Source: Algoriphagus aquaeductus
GTDB lineage: Bacteria; Bacteroidota; Bacteroidia; Cytophagales; Cyclobacteriaceae
DNA length: 64,000 nucleotides
Reading direction: 5' to 3'
Assembly: GCF_003253485.1 (NCBI RefSeq)
Contig: NZ_QKTX01000004.1
Span: forward strand, 62,001 to 126,000
A program made the translations under genes and the position numbers. The notes beneath the pieces were generated by a model. It searched no databases and was not told the origin of the DNA. It saw nothing but the letters and a program-made list of their open reading frames with translations. This document shows, piece after piece, positions 27,339 through 35,709 of this stretch (the first letter of the stretch is position 1; each line of letters opens with the position of its first letter).

Positions 27339-28190
27339 TTACTCGATTTGAAAATCCTGATATTTTCTACCCAAAGTCCATGCCTCTTTGAGCATGCTGA
27401 GAAAATCTCCCATCCGATGGAGCGGAATCAGGTTGGGACCATCACTCAGGGCTTTGGCAGGCTCGGGATGAGTCTCAATAAAAAACCCATCTATCCCGGT
27501 GGCTGCGGCGGCCCGGGCCAAAATGGGCGCAAACTCCCGCTGACCTCCGCTGCTGCCTCCCTGACCTCCAGGCTGCTGCACAGAATGGGTAATATCAAAA
27601 ACCACCGGAGCGAACTGCCGCATAATCGGCAAGCCGCGCATGTCTACCACTAGGTTATGATAGCCCAGGGAAAACCCTCTTTCGGTCAAACAGACATTTT
27701 CATTTCCTGTGGACCTCACCTTTTTCACGGCATATTGCATGTCCTCGGGAGCCATAAACTGGCCCCGCTTGATTTTGACGGCTTTTCCGGTCTCACCTGC
27801 AGCCAAAAGCAAATCGGTCTGACGACAAAGAAATGCGGGAATCTGGAGGACATCCACCACCTTTGCCACCTCAGCAGCCTGGTAGCTTTCATGGATGTCT
27901 GTCACCAAAGGTATGTCGAGTGCCTCGCCCACCCGCTGCAAAACCTCAAGGGATTTGTCCATCCCAATACTGCGAAAAGATCCCGAAGAAGTTCGATTCG
28001 CTTTGTCGAAAGAGGCTTTAAAGACATAAGAAAAGCCATTGGCCTCAGCCCACTCTTTGACTTTGGTGCCAATCTCAAGGCAAATATCGTAACTCTCTAC
28101 AGCGCAAGGCCCTGCAAAAAGAACGGGTTTGTCACCGCCTAAAACTATGTTTTCGCGGATTTTCATAGGCTGGGTATTGCGAATGATCAT
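27339..28190 (-). CDS. kdsA: 3-deoxy-8-phosphooctulonate synthase
   Basis: Condenses arabinose-5-phosphate with phosphoenolpyruvate to KDO-8-phosphate for the lipopolysaccharide core. Family motifs: LFAGPCAVESYD, FKASFDKANRTSSGSFRSIGMDKSLEVL, VTDIHESYQAAEVAKVVDVLQIPAFLCRQTDLL and VVFDITHSVQQPGG. Length 283 is normal; the ATG at 28190 overlaps kdsC by four bases, and a second ATG at 28166 (MKIRENIVLG) is possible. It lies in an operon with the phosphatase for the next step. Confidence 0.96.
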   Translation of the reverse strand: MIIRNTQPMKIRENIVLGGDKPVLFAGPCAVESYDICLEIGTKVKEWAEANGFSYVFKASFDKANRTSSGSFRSIGMDKSLEVLQRVGEALDIPLVTDIHESYQAAEVAKVVDVLQIPAFLCRQTDLLLAAGETGKAVKIKRGQFMAPEDMQYAVKKVRSTGNENVCLTERGFSLGYHNLVVDMRGLPIMRQFAPVVFDITHSVQQPGGQGGSSGGQREFAPILARAAAATGIDGFFIETHPEPAKALSDGPNLIPLHRMGDFLSMLKEAWTLGRKYQDFQIE

Positions 28191-28759
28191 TCTTTATTAG
28201 CTAAATTTTCAATTAATGGAACGAGCTGACCTTTGCCATGAAGCAAAATATCTCCAAACTCCCGAAATACCCCCTGTCCTCCGGCAAGTGGGGAAACATA
28301 ATGTACTGCCGACTTCACATAGGGCAAGGCATCGGAAGGGGCCACGGCCAACCCTACTTTGGTGAGTACGGGTAGATCGATCAAATCATCCCCGATATAG
28401 GCTACTTCTTCCAACGACAATTCCATGGTATCAAGAGCCTCCATGAGTTTTTTCAGTTTGTCTTTTACTCCATGATAGTGAAAATCAAAGCGAAGCTCCT
28501 CACAACGGTTTTCCACCACTTGAGAGGCTCTTCCCGTGATTGCCCCTATGAGAAATCCGGCCTTTTTTAAGTGCTGGACTATCAATCCGTCTTTCACATT
28601 GTATTTTTTATATTCGGTACCAAGGTCATCATAAATGATCCCCCCGTCAGTAAGTACTCCATCGATATCAGTGATCAATACTTTGATCGATTTTGCCTTT
28701 TCAAATACCCCTTCGGGCACATGCTTCAGGTATTCCTGAACTATTTTTTCTGTTTCCAT
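28187..28759 (-). CDS. kdsC: 3-deoxy-8-phosphooctulonate phosphatase (HAD, KdsC type)
   Basis: 190 residues of the KdsC-type HAD phosphatase, hydrolysing KDO-8-phosphate. The nucleophile motif is VLITDIDGVLTDGGI, followed by YNVKDGLIVQHLKKAGFLIGAITGR (motif II Thr), the Lys region around VKDKLKKLMEAL and YIGDDLIDLPVL (motif IV). Assignment to KDO rests on the sequence class and on overlapping kdsA. The first codons overlap the GNAT-nitrilase gene by 19 bases. Confidence 0.93.
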   Translation of the reverse strand: METEKIVQEYLKHVPEGVFEKAKSIKVLITDIDGVLTDGGIIYDDLGTEYKKYNVKDGLIVQHLKKAGFLIGAITGRASQVVENRCEELRFDFHYHGVKDKLKKLMEALDTMELSLEEVAYIGDDLIDLPVLTKVGLAVAPSDALPYVKSAVHYVSPLAGGQGVFREFGDILLHGKGQLVPLIENLANKE

Positions 28760-30282
28760 TGAATCGAATAAAGATCAAGCCTGCGCTGCTCGAGGTTTCT
28801 CACACTTCCGGCTTTGCGCTGCTTGGTAAGTAAATCAAGATCCACATCGGCAACGATCGTGGTCTCTGCATTTTCCGAAGCCATTGCTACCGTGGCATCA
28901 TGAGGGAAGGAGAAGTCTGACGGGGAATAAATGGCCGCCTGAGAATACTGGATATCCATATTCTCCACCTTGGGCAGGTTTCCTACCGAACCGGTGATGG
29001 CCACGTAGCATTCATTCTCAATGGCCCTTGCCTTGGCACAAATATTCACCCGAAGAAATGCATTCTTGGTATCGGTCCAAAATGGAACAAACAAAATGTC
29101 CATTTCCTGTTCGGCTAGAATACGACCAAGCTCAGGAAACTCCACATCATAGCAAATCAAAATACCGATCCTACCGGCATCCGTATCAAAGACGTTGATT
29201 CCATTGCCCCCCTGAAGCCCCCAATAGGCGGCCTCATCTGGGGTAATGTGAAGTTTGTATTGCTTATCCTGGGTACCGTCACGACGGCAAAGGTAGCTTA
29301 CGTTTCGGAGCTTTTTTCCGTCGTATTCGGGCATGGACCCCGCGATGATATTGACATTATAGGATACTGCCAGTTCGCTCATCCGTCCTACAATTTCATC
29401 GGTATAGTCTGCCAAGTTTCGGATAGCTTCCGAAGCGTCCATATCATTGAATTCTGCCAACATGGGTGCATTGAAAAATTCTGGGAGAAGGCAAAAATCA
29501 GATTTATAACCCGAGACCGTATCCACAAAAAACTCCACCTGCTGCATCAAATCGTCCACGTTTGAGAATCGGCGCATTTTCCACTGCACCAGTCCCAGCC
29601 TGACAATTGATTTTTTGTTCCCAATCAGTTTTTCATCCTTTTCATAATAAATATTGATCCATTCCAACAACGTAGCATAGGCCCGGGAATCGGTGTCTTC
29701 AGGGAGATACTTGGTGATAACTTTCCGGACGTGAAACTCATTGGCCAACTGAAAAGAGAGCACAGGATCAAATATTTCCCTGTTCTTCACGAGATCGATG
29801 TATTTTCTGGGAGTCATTTCGTCGGCATATTTGGAATAGCCGGGGATTCTCCCTCCTGCGATAATGGAGCGGAGGTTTAGGTTTTCACAAAGTTCTTTTC
29901 GGGCATCATACAGACGACGCCCAAGTCTCATTCCCCTGTAATCCGAATGGACAAAAATATCAGTGCCATACAACGTATCACCTTCCGGATCATGGGTATC
30001 AAACTTACCATAACCGGTGATTTCATCGTAGGTATGGTTATCTCCAAATTTGGAATAGTCTACGATGATACTCAGAGCTGCGGCGATGACTTTGCCATTG
30101 TCTTCGATGCAAATCTGTCCCTCAGGAAATACTTTCAGCTGGTTTTTGAGCTCTGCTTTGGTCCAAGCTCCACCTTGATTCCTGTAAATGGACACCATGA
30201 TTTCACGGATATCCTCGTAGTCAGAAAGTTTGATATTGCGAAGCCTAAGTCGGTGTTCTAATTCTTCTCTTTGCTTACTCAT
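28741..30282 (-). CDS. Fusion of GNAT acetyltransferase and carbon-nitrogen hydrolase
   Basis: 513 residues. The first ~215 form a GNAT domain (IREIMVSIYRNQGGAW, TDIFVHSDYRGMRLGRRLYDARKELCENLNLRSIIAGGRIPGYSKYAD, with acetyl-CoA loop RGMRLGRRLY). Residues ~220-510 are a nitrilase/amidase domain with the Glu in CLLPEFFNAPM, the Lys in YKLHITPDE and the Cys in ILICYDVEFPE. All three catalytic residues are present. The same two-domain protein is widespread but its substrate is unknown. It heads the kdsC-kdsA-L,D-transpeptidase operon. A TAAATTTG word ends four bases before the ATG, so the transcript may be nearly leaderless. Confidence 0.9.
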   Translation of the reverse strand: MSKQREELEHRLRLRNIKLSDYEDIREIMVSIYRNQGGAWTKAELKNQLKVFPEGQICIEDNGKVIAAALSIIVDYSKFGDNHTYDEITGYGKFDTHDPEGDTLYGTDIFVHSDYRGMRLGRRLYDARKELCENLNLRSIIAGGRIPGYSKYADEMTPRKYIDLVKNREIFDPVLSFQLANEFHVRKVITKYLPEDTDSRAYATLLEWINIYYEKDEKLIGNKKSIVRLGLVQWKMRRFSNVDDLMQQVEFFVDTVSGYKSDFCLLPEFFNAPMLAEFNDMDASEAIRNLADYTDEIVGRMSELAVSYNVNIIAGSMPEYDGKKLRNVSYLCRRDGTQDKQYKLHITPDEAAYWGLQGGNGINVFDTDAGRIGILICYDVEFPELGRILAEQEMDILFVPFWTDTKNAFLRVNICAKARAIENECYVAITGSVGNLPKVENMDIQYSQAAIYSPSDFSFPHDATVAMASENAETTIVADVDLDLLTKQRKAGSVRNLEQRRLDLYSIQWKQKK

Positions 30283-30286
30283 AGCC

Positions 30287-30294
30287 CAAATTTA
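30287..30294 (-). promoter_or_regulatory. Possible -7 box abutting the GNAT-nitrilase start
   Basis: TAAATTTG on the minus strand fits TAnnTTTG and lies four bases before the ATG at 30282, the same geometry as at guaA. No -33 element at the normal spacing is evident. Confidence 0.35.
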
Positions 30295-30452
30295 AAGAAA
30301 ATCAGTCAAATCTTTTAAAAACGATATTCCAACAAGCCCTAATCAAAATTTTATATCGAAAACTTAACAAATCAAACCTAATAAGCTCAATCTAAAGTCA
30401 GAATTGATAATTTACCCTTCAAATCTTTCTCTGAGGACCTCAATTTTCGCTT

Positions 30453-31346
30453 ATGAATACGGAAAACCCAAAGAATTTTATAGAATGGCTGAATCAACTT
30501 TTGAGTCAACCGATTATTTCCATAGGAGAATCCAAACTGACAGTAGCCTTGGTGCTTACGCTGGTCATTTCTTTTACGGTTTTATTTATCGGATCAGAAT
30601 GGATCAGAAGATTTTTGGTCAGGAAAATTCTCGTCAAAAGAGACATGGCTTTAGGTACCCGAGAATCAATCGGCACCATTGTCAAATATATCCTGATCGT
30701 AGCCGGTATATTTTCCATCCTTCAAACCAACGGCATCGATCTCAGTGCCTTTGGAGTGTTGGCAGGAGCCATAGGGGTAGGAATTGGCTTTGGACTCCAA
30801 AACATCACCAACAATTTTATATCCGGCCTGATCATTCTCTTCGAGCAACCGATCAAAGTGGGCGACCGGATCGAAGTAGGCGATGTAAACGGAGATGTGG
30901 TTAAAATTTCATCCAGATCCACTACCGTAATTACCAACGACAACATCAGCATCATCGTGCCCAATAGTAAATTTATTGATAATGAGGTCATCAACTGGTC
31001 GCATAATGAGTACCGGATCCGATTTAATTTCCCTGTGGGGGTTTCTTACAAAGAAGACCCGCAGCATGTCAGAAAAATATTACTCGAAATCGCAGAGGCC
31101 CACGAGGGAGTACTGAAAATCCCGGCTCCGGATGTACTCCTGGATAGCTACGGAGACAATAGCATCAATTTCAATCTGAGAGTATGGACTTCTTCGTATG
31201 TCAACAAGCCAAGAGTGCTCCGAAGTGAGTTGTATTATGAAGTCTTTAGAAGGTTTGGGGAAGAAAAAATCGAAATCCCATTCCCACAAAGAGATATCCA
31301 TCTCAAATCAGGATTTGAAAATCTGGGAAATAAATCTAATTTTTAG
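30453..31346 (+). CDS. Small-conductance mechanosensitive channel (MscS family)
   Basis: 297 residues. Three hydrophobic segments lie at about 25-50, 72-90 and 97-125, the last being the pore helix IDLSAFGVLAGAIGVGIGFGLQNITNNFISGLIIL with the Gly/Ala pattern of MscS TM3. It leads into the beta domain FEQPIKVGDRIEVGDVNGDVVKISSRSTTV and the IVPNSKFIDNEVINWS signature. The cytoplasmic part ends with EIPFPQRDIHL. A ring-forming tension-gated channel for osmotic release is expected. No operon partner on this strand except the barrel gene 39 bases downstream. Confidence 0.93.
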   Translation: MNTENPKNFIEWLNQLLSQPIISIGESKLTVALVLTLVISFTVLFIGSEWIRRFLVRKILVKRDMALGTRESIGTIVKYILIVAGIFSILQTNGIDLSAFGVLAGAIGVGIGFGLQNITNNFISGLIILFEQPIKVGDRIEVGDVNGDVVKISSRSTTVITNDNISIIVPNSKFIDNEVINWSHNEYRIRFNFPVGVSYKEDPQHVRKILLEIAEAHEGVLKIPAPDVLLDSYGDNSINFNLRVWTSSYVNKPRVLRSELYYEVFRRFGEEKIEIPFPQRDIHLKSGFENLGNKSNF

Positions 31347-31385
31347 GTTCTAATTAATATACCAAGCTTTTGTTTGGTTCTGAAA

Positions 31386-32309
31386 ATGAAACGATTACTT
31401 CTTGTGGCGGTGTTTTTGGTGTGCTGGGAAGCTCAATCCCAGAGCTTTTACCGTTACCGCTTTGAAGCTCCCTGGTCCATATCCGCAGGAATCGGTCCTA
31501 CCCAGTATTTTGGGGAATTGTATTCATTTTGGAGATACAACGAAGGCGTACAACCGGATTGGCATGCCAACTTTTCAGTGAATTACATTTTTGGAACCCA
31601 TCTAAAAACCCGGCTGGAGGGCACATACTACAAAATGTCCGGTTCGGACCCTCCTTCCGATCCTAGAGCTTATCGAACTCCAAGAAACCTTCATTTTCAG
31701 GCAAAAAACTGGGAAATCTCTACGCTGTTCGAATACTACTGGCACCCGGTAAAAGTCAACAATATCACGCGTCACCTTTGGAATCCGTACATTTTCGCAG
31801 GAGTGGGAGTATCGACCAACAACCCCCAAGCTCAATTGGACGGCAGGTGGGTAGATCTTCGTCCACTACAGTTGGAAAACAACCCGTATGAAAAATACAT
31901 CATCGTATTCCCAATGGGTCTGGGCTTCAAATACAAGCTCAATGTGTATATGGATCTTCGTATAGAGGGGAATTACCGATACACCTTGACAGACTACATG
32001 GATGACATCTCGGCTTACAACGTGAACGAGTTTTACCTAGACTTGGTCAACGATTACGTCACGGGTGCAAACCCTGACCGGTTGAGATTAGCCATACGAA
32101 ACCCAAATTTCATGGATGACAACGGGATGCCCGATGTTCAAAAAATCCTCCAAAACCGAGGGAGAATCCGGAGAGGTTCAGGCCTTACCCATCGGTATGA
32201 CGGATACCTGACTCTAAGCGCCGGGGTAGAAATCTACCTGTCCAAGGATATATTTGACAACTGGATCTTCCGGGACAGAATTTACGAGAAGCGGTTTAGA
32301 TTCTGGTAA
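31386..32309 (+). CDS. DUF6089-type outer-membrane beta-barrel protein
   Basis: 307 residues. Signal peptide MKRLLLVAVFLVCWEAQSQ, then PWSISAGIGPTQYFGELYSFW and repeated amphipathic strands (KTRLEGTYYKMSG, IFAGVGVSTNNP, GLGFKYKLNVYMDLRIEGNYRYTLTDYMDD), ending in an aromatic C-terminus RFRFW typical of outer-membrane barrels. It fits the DUF6089 family of Bacteroidota. The ATG at 31386 gives the signal peptide; a TTG four codons upstream is an unlikely alternative. The function of the family is not known. Confidence 0.82.
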   Translation: MKRLLLVAVFLVCWEAQSQSFYRYRFEAPWSISAGIGPTQYFGELYSFWRYNEGVQPDWHANFSVNYIFGTHLKTRLEGTYYKMSGSDPPSDPRAYRTPRNLHFQAKNWEISTLFEYYWHPVKVNNITRHLWNPYIFAGVGVSTNNPQAQLDGRWVDLRPLQLENNPYEKYIIVFPMGLGFKYKLNVYMDLRIEGNYRYTLTDYMDDISAYNVNEFYLDLVNDYVTGANPDRLRLAIRNPNFMDDNGMPDVQKILQNRGRIRRGSGLTHRYDGYLTLSAGVEIYLSKDIFDNWIFRDRIYEKRFRFW

Positions 32310-32402
32310 CATGCTTTCGGAGACAAATTCTGTCTGCCTCCATCACTGTTGAGGAAGTATAACAATTCAAGCAGTGACGGTCAACCATCTTATTCCTTTG
32401 CA

Positions 32403-32437
32403 AAAAAATGAAGCCGGACAAAATAGAAATCCGGCTT
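32403..32437 (-). terminator. Terminator of the UspA gene
   Basis: AAGCCGGA (32411-32418) pairs with TCCGGCTT (32430-32437). An A-rich run on the left gives a U tract on the minus strand. Confidence 0.8.
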
Positions 32438-32474
32438 CCTCAGGTGGGTGTTTTTTTTAGGCTACTCCTTTTCC

Positions 32475-33302
32475 TCAATCTGTCTTAATACTTAAGACGC
32501 CCATTTCGGATTTGAAAATCAAGGTATCAGTAGTTCCCACGAAATAAGCGGGCATGCCTTTTCGGTTTCCGGAGACCACCGCAGCAAATTCAATATTTTT
32601 TGATTTACAAAACTCAATGATCCCCGACTCGATATCCCGGTGATTGAATACATGCGTGTGCAACACCAGTTCCTCATGCCCTTTTGAAAATCCCGACATG
32701 GATTTTTCTGATTCCATCGAACTGACAAAGGCCTCCGGAGTATTCACATAGACCAAATGGACGGAAGCTTTGAACAATTTGGCAAATGGAACCATTTTGG
32801 AAAAAGCCTTTTTCGAAGATTCATTAAAAATGGATGCAAAAGCAATTTTTCGGAATGCGTTTCCATCCATGGCTTTTTTCACCGCAAGAACCGGACAGGT
32901 GGCCAATCGAATCACCCGTTGAAGATTGGATCCGATAAACTTCCCTTCCACAAACCCTTTTCCATAAGCACCCAATACCGCCAGATCCGCTTGAGACTTT
33001 TCAATCACCCTCAAGATCTGCTCGTAGGGCACACCTATTTTCACTACGATTTCAATCGGAGCTTTGGCCGGAGCGACCTGTTTTAAATAATCAGGAATGA
33101 CCGATTTGGCTTCCTCCATTTCCTCCAACAGATCAGGATATTTTTTCTTGGCGTCTTCGGGAAGCAAATCCCAATCCACCTCGGAAGGAACCACAGTGAC
33201 ACAGATGATTTTAGCGCCTGATTTGACGCTAATACGCTGAGCAGTCTGAAGGGCAGCCAGAGAATACTCAGAAAAATCAAAGGGAACGACTATCGTTTTC
33301 AT
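32475..33302 (-). CDS. Tandem universal stress protein (UspA) domains
   Basis: 275 residues with two Usp domains: about 1-145 (MKTIVVPFDFSEYSLAALQTAQRI to LAVLGAYGKGFVEGKFIGSNLQRVIRLATCPVLAVK) and 150-275 (KIAFASIFNESSKKAFSKM to MGVLSIKTD). The first has the G-x-G-(9)-G-S/T-like ATP-loop region (GAYGKGFVEGKFIGSNLQR); the second is degenerate there. Cytosolic stress adaptation is the family's broad role. The ATG at 33302 is chosen; the frame runs nine codons further upstream. Monocistronic, with a terminator downstream. Confidence 0.88.
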   Translation of the reverse strand: MKTIVVPFDFSEYSLAALQTAQRISVKSGAKIICVTVVPSEVDWDLLPEDAKKKYPDLLEEMEEAKSVIPDYLKQVAPAKAPIEIVVKIGVPYEQILRVIEKSQADLAVLGAYGKGFVEGKFIGSNLQRVIRLATCPVLAVKKAMDGNAFRKIAFASIFNESSKKAFSKMVPFAKLFKASVHLVYVNTPEAFVSSMESEKSMSGFSKGHEELVLHTHVFNHRDIESGIIEFCKSKNIEFAAVVSGNRKGMPAYFVGTTDTLIFKSEMGVLSIKTD

Positions 33303-33406
33303 GGGGCTGAGGGTTTGATACATGTCCAAATCTCCTCTTTTTCACCACAAAAATCCTTGTCGAAAATCAGCTCAAAAACTGATAAAAGTTAGTCGTAATC
33401 AAGTGA

Positions 33407-33868
33407 TTAGAAATCAAATTCCATCTTGACATCGCATCTCCCGTAAGACCCGCATTCCAAGCTGACCTGTTTGAATCCGAGTTTACGATAGAGCTGCAAA
33501 GCCGCCTCCAGCTTGGAATTGGAATACAGAGCCAGCTTTTTTGCCCCTTTGATTTGGGCAAGTTCAATGATCCTCTGCCCCAGCAAGAAACCGGCGCCTT
33601 TACCCTGAAAAGACTCTGACACCCCCATTTTGATCATTTCCCAAACCCCGTCTCCTTTGGGGATCAATGCGACCGTCCCGATGATTTCTTCTCCATATTT
33701 TGCAAAAATAATTTCCCCTCCTTTGGCCAAAATGGTCTCTTCAGGATGCTCCAACTGATCGATATCAAAGGGCTCGAGTGAAAAATACCTGGACACCCAA
33801 GCCTTATTGATCGATTCAAAATAAGGCTGAAGATCCGGGGAGAAAGGAATAATCTCGATGAAAGACAT
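33407..33868 (-). CDS. GNAT-family N-acetyltransferase
   Basis: 153 residues. The acetyl-CoA binding core is MIKMGVSESFQGKGAGFLLGQRIIELAQIKGAKKLALYSNSKLEAALQLYRKLGFKQV, with the Q/RxxGxG/A loop as QGKGAG. The long frame extends to 33988, over the divergent ridA-like gene, and its first 40 residues have no family match, so the ATG at 33868 (MSFIEIIPFSP) is preferred. A TACTTTTG -7 word lies at 33898-33891. The substrate is unknown. Confidence 0.87.
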   Translation of the reverse strand: MSFIEIIPFSPDLQPYFESINKAWVSRYFSLEPFDIDQLEHPEETILAKGGEIIFAKYGEEIIGTVALIPKGDGVWEMIKMGVSESFQGKGAGFLLGQRIIELAQIKGAKKLALYSNSKLEAALQLYRKLGFKQVSLECGSYGRCDVKMEFDF

Positions 33869-33944
33869 AGGAATCTGATCAAATGCTTGCCAAAAGTAAG
33901 GAGAAAGAATTAGCTTAGAAACTGTAAACACTATCCATTGAACT

Positions 33945-34466
33945 ATGAAAAAGAGATTCGTATTGCTTAGCCTGATCATTTTTGCCATGGCAACCCAATG
34001 GGCACAAGCTCAAACTCCGGAAGAAAAAATCAAACAGCTGGGATTGACTATTCCTGAGGTAGGCCAACCCATCGCCAACTATGTGAAATGGAAGCAAGTG
34101 GGCAATCTCCTGTACCTTGCCGGAAGCGGGCCGAAAGTCTACGGAAAAGTAGGAGCAGATCTGACCGTTGAACAAGGCTACCAAGCGGCAAGAGATACCG
34201 GAATGGAAATCATTGCCGTATTGAAAGCAGCCACCGGTGACCTTAGCCGCATCAAACAGTTTGTCAAAGTGCTCGGCATGGTCAATGCCACACCGGAGTT
34301 TACCTCACATCCTGCGGTGATCAATGGATTTTCAGATCTGATGGTCGAAGTATTTGGAGAAAAAGGAAAACATGCCCGCTCGGCTGTAGGCGTAGGTTCT
34401 CTGCCCAACAACATGGCTGTGGAGATCGAAGTGATCGTGGAATTGGAGGAGAAGAAGCCGTTTTAG
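33945..34466 (+). CDS. Exported RidA/YjgF-family protein
   Basis: 173 residues with a signal peptide (MKKRFVLLSLIIFAMATQWAQA) in front of a RidA-like domain: IANYVKWKQVGNLLYLAGSGP, VLKAATGDLSRIKQFVKVLGMVNATPEF, and KHARSAVGVGSLPNNMAVEIEVIVEL with the catalytic Arg position kept. Cytosolic RidA removes reactive enamines/imines; an exported version must have another or an extracytoplasmic substrate, and nothing nearby indicates which. It is the last gene before a long repeat array. Confidence 0.88.
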   Translation: MKKRFVLLSLIIFAMATQWAQAQTPEEKIKQLGLTIPEVGQPIANYVKWKQVGNLLYLAGSGPKVYGKVGADLTVEQGYQAARDTGMEIIAVLKAATGDLSRIKQFVKVLGMVNATPEFTSHPAVINGFSDLMVEVFGEKGKHARSAVGVGSLPNNMAVEIEVIVELEEKKPF

Positions 34467-35709
34467 AAAGTCAGAAAAATCAAGTCAGAAAGCTGAAAGC
34501 TCGCCGTGATCAATCTTCAGTCTCCAGCCTACAAAACAAGTCAAGTTGAGGGACAATTTCGGTAATATCCGCGATGATCAGCGACTTTTTCTGCGTGAAT
34601 CAGCGGGAGACTCCAAAATCGAAAACGATCCTTTCAACACTCTTCTGTGAAAATCTGTGATTTTGATCTGTGGGAATCTGTGGGAGAAATAAAGTAGTCA
34701 GTCCCAATCTTCAGTCTCCAGCCCACAAAACAAGTCAACCTTAGGGAGTTGAGAGACGATTTCGGTAATATCCGCGATGATCAGCGACTTTTTCTGCGTG
34801 AATCAGCAGGAGACTCCAAAATCGAAAACGATCCTTTCAACACTCTTCTGTGAAAATCTGTGATTTTGATCTGTGGGAATCTGTGGGAGAAATAAAGTAG
34901 TCAGTCCCAATCTTCAGTCTCCAGCCCACAAAACAAGTCAACCTTAGGGAGTTGAGAGACGATTTCGGTAATATCCGCGATGATCAGCGACTTTTTCTGC
35001 GTGAATCAGCGGGAGACTCCAAAGTCGAAAACGATCCTTTCAACACTCTCCTGTGAAAATCTGTGATTTTGATCTGTGGGAATCTGTGGGAGAAATAAAG
35101 TAGTCAGTCCCAATCTTCAGTCTCCAGCCCACAAAACAAGTCAACCTTAGGGAGTTGAGAGACGATTTCGGTAATATCCGCGATGATCAGCGACTTTTTC
35201 TGCGTGAATCAGCGGGAGACTCCAAAGTCGAAAACGATCCTTTCAACACTCTTCTGTGAAAATCTGTGATTTTGATCTGTGGGAATCTGTGGGAGAAAGA
35301 AAGTAGTCAGTCCCAGTCTTCAATCTCCAGCTACAAAACAAGTCAAGCTGAGGATGATTTCGGTAATATCCGCGATGATCAGCGACTTTTTCTGCGTGAA
35401 TCAGCGGGAGACTCCAAAGTCGAAAACGATCCTTTCAACACTCTTCTGTGAAAATCTGTGATTTTGATCTGTGGGAATCTGTGGGAGAAAGAAAGTAGTC
35501 AGTCCCAGTCTTCAATCTCCAGCTACAAAACAAGTCAAGCTGAGGATGATTTCGGTAATATCCGCGATGATCAGCGACTTTTTCTGCGTGAATCAGCGGG
35601 AGACTCCAAAGTCGAAAACGATCCTTTCAACACTCTTCTGTGAAAATCTGTGATTTTGATCTGTGGGAATCTGTGGGAGATTTAGATAGTGCGCCATTGT
35701 GATGACTTC
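34467..35709. other. Gene-free region dominated by a tandem array
   Basis: 1243 bases from the exported RidA gene to the XRE-S24 gene. Almost all of it is the six-unit repeat described at 34511-35680. Short 60-61 codon frames inside the last units are exact duplicates of each other because the DNA is repeated and are not judged coding. Confidence 0.8.
34511..35680. repeat. Six-copy tandem repeat, units of 192-203 bp
   Basis: Units begin near 34511, 34705, 34908, 35111, 35314 and 35506, so spacings are 194, 203, 203, 203 and 192. Units 2-4 form one subtype, 5-6 another, and unit 1 a third, differing mainly in a short segment after ACAAAACAAGTCAA. Each unit is itself made of heptamer-like words of the form ATCnGyG (ATCCGCG, ATCAGCG, ATCTGTG), ending in three successive ATCTGTG words. 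No recognisable gene, spacer structure or terminal inverted repeat. Confidence 0.9.

Noticed and set aside
35266..35653. Pairs of identical 60-61 codon frames
   Set aside because: They are exact copies because they lie in repeat units, overlap each other in different frames and have no family similarity.
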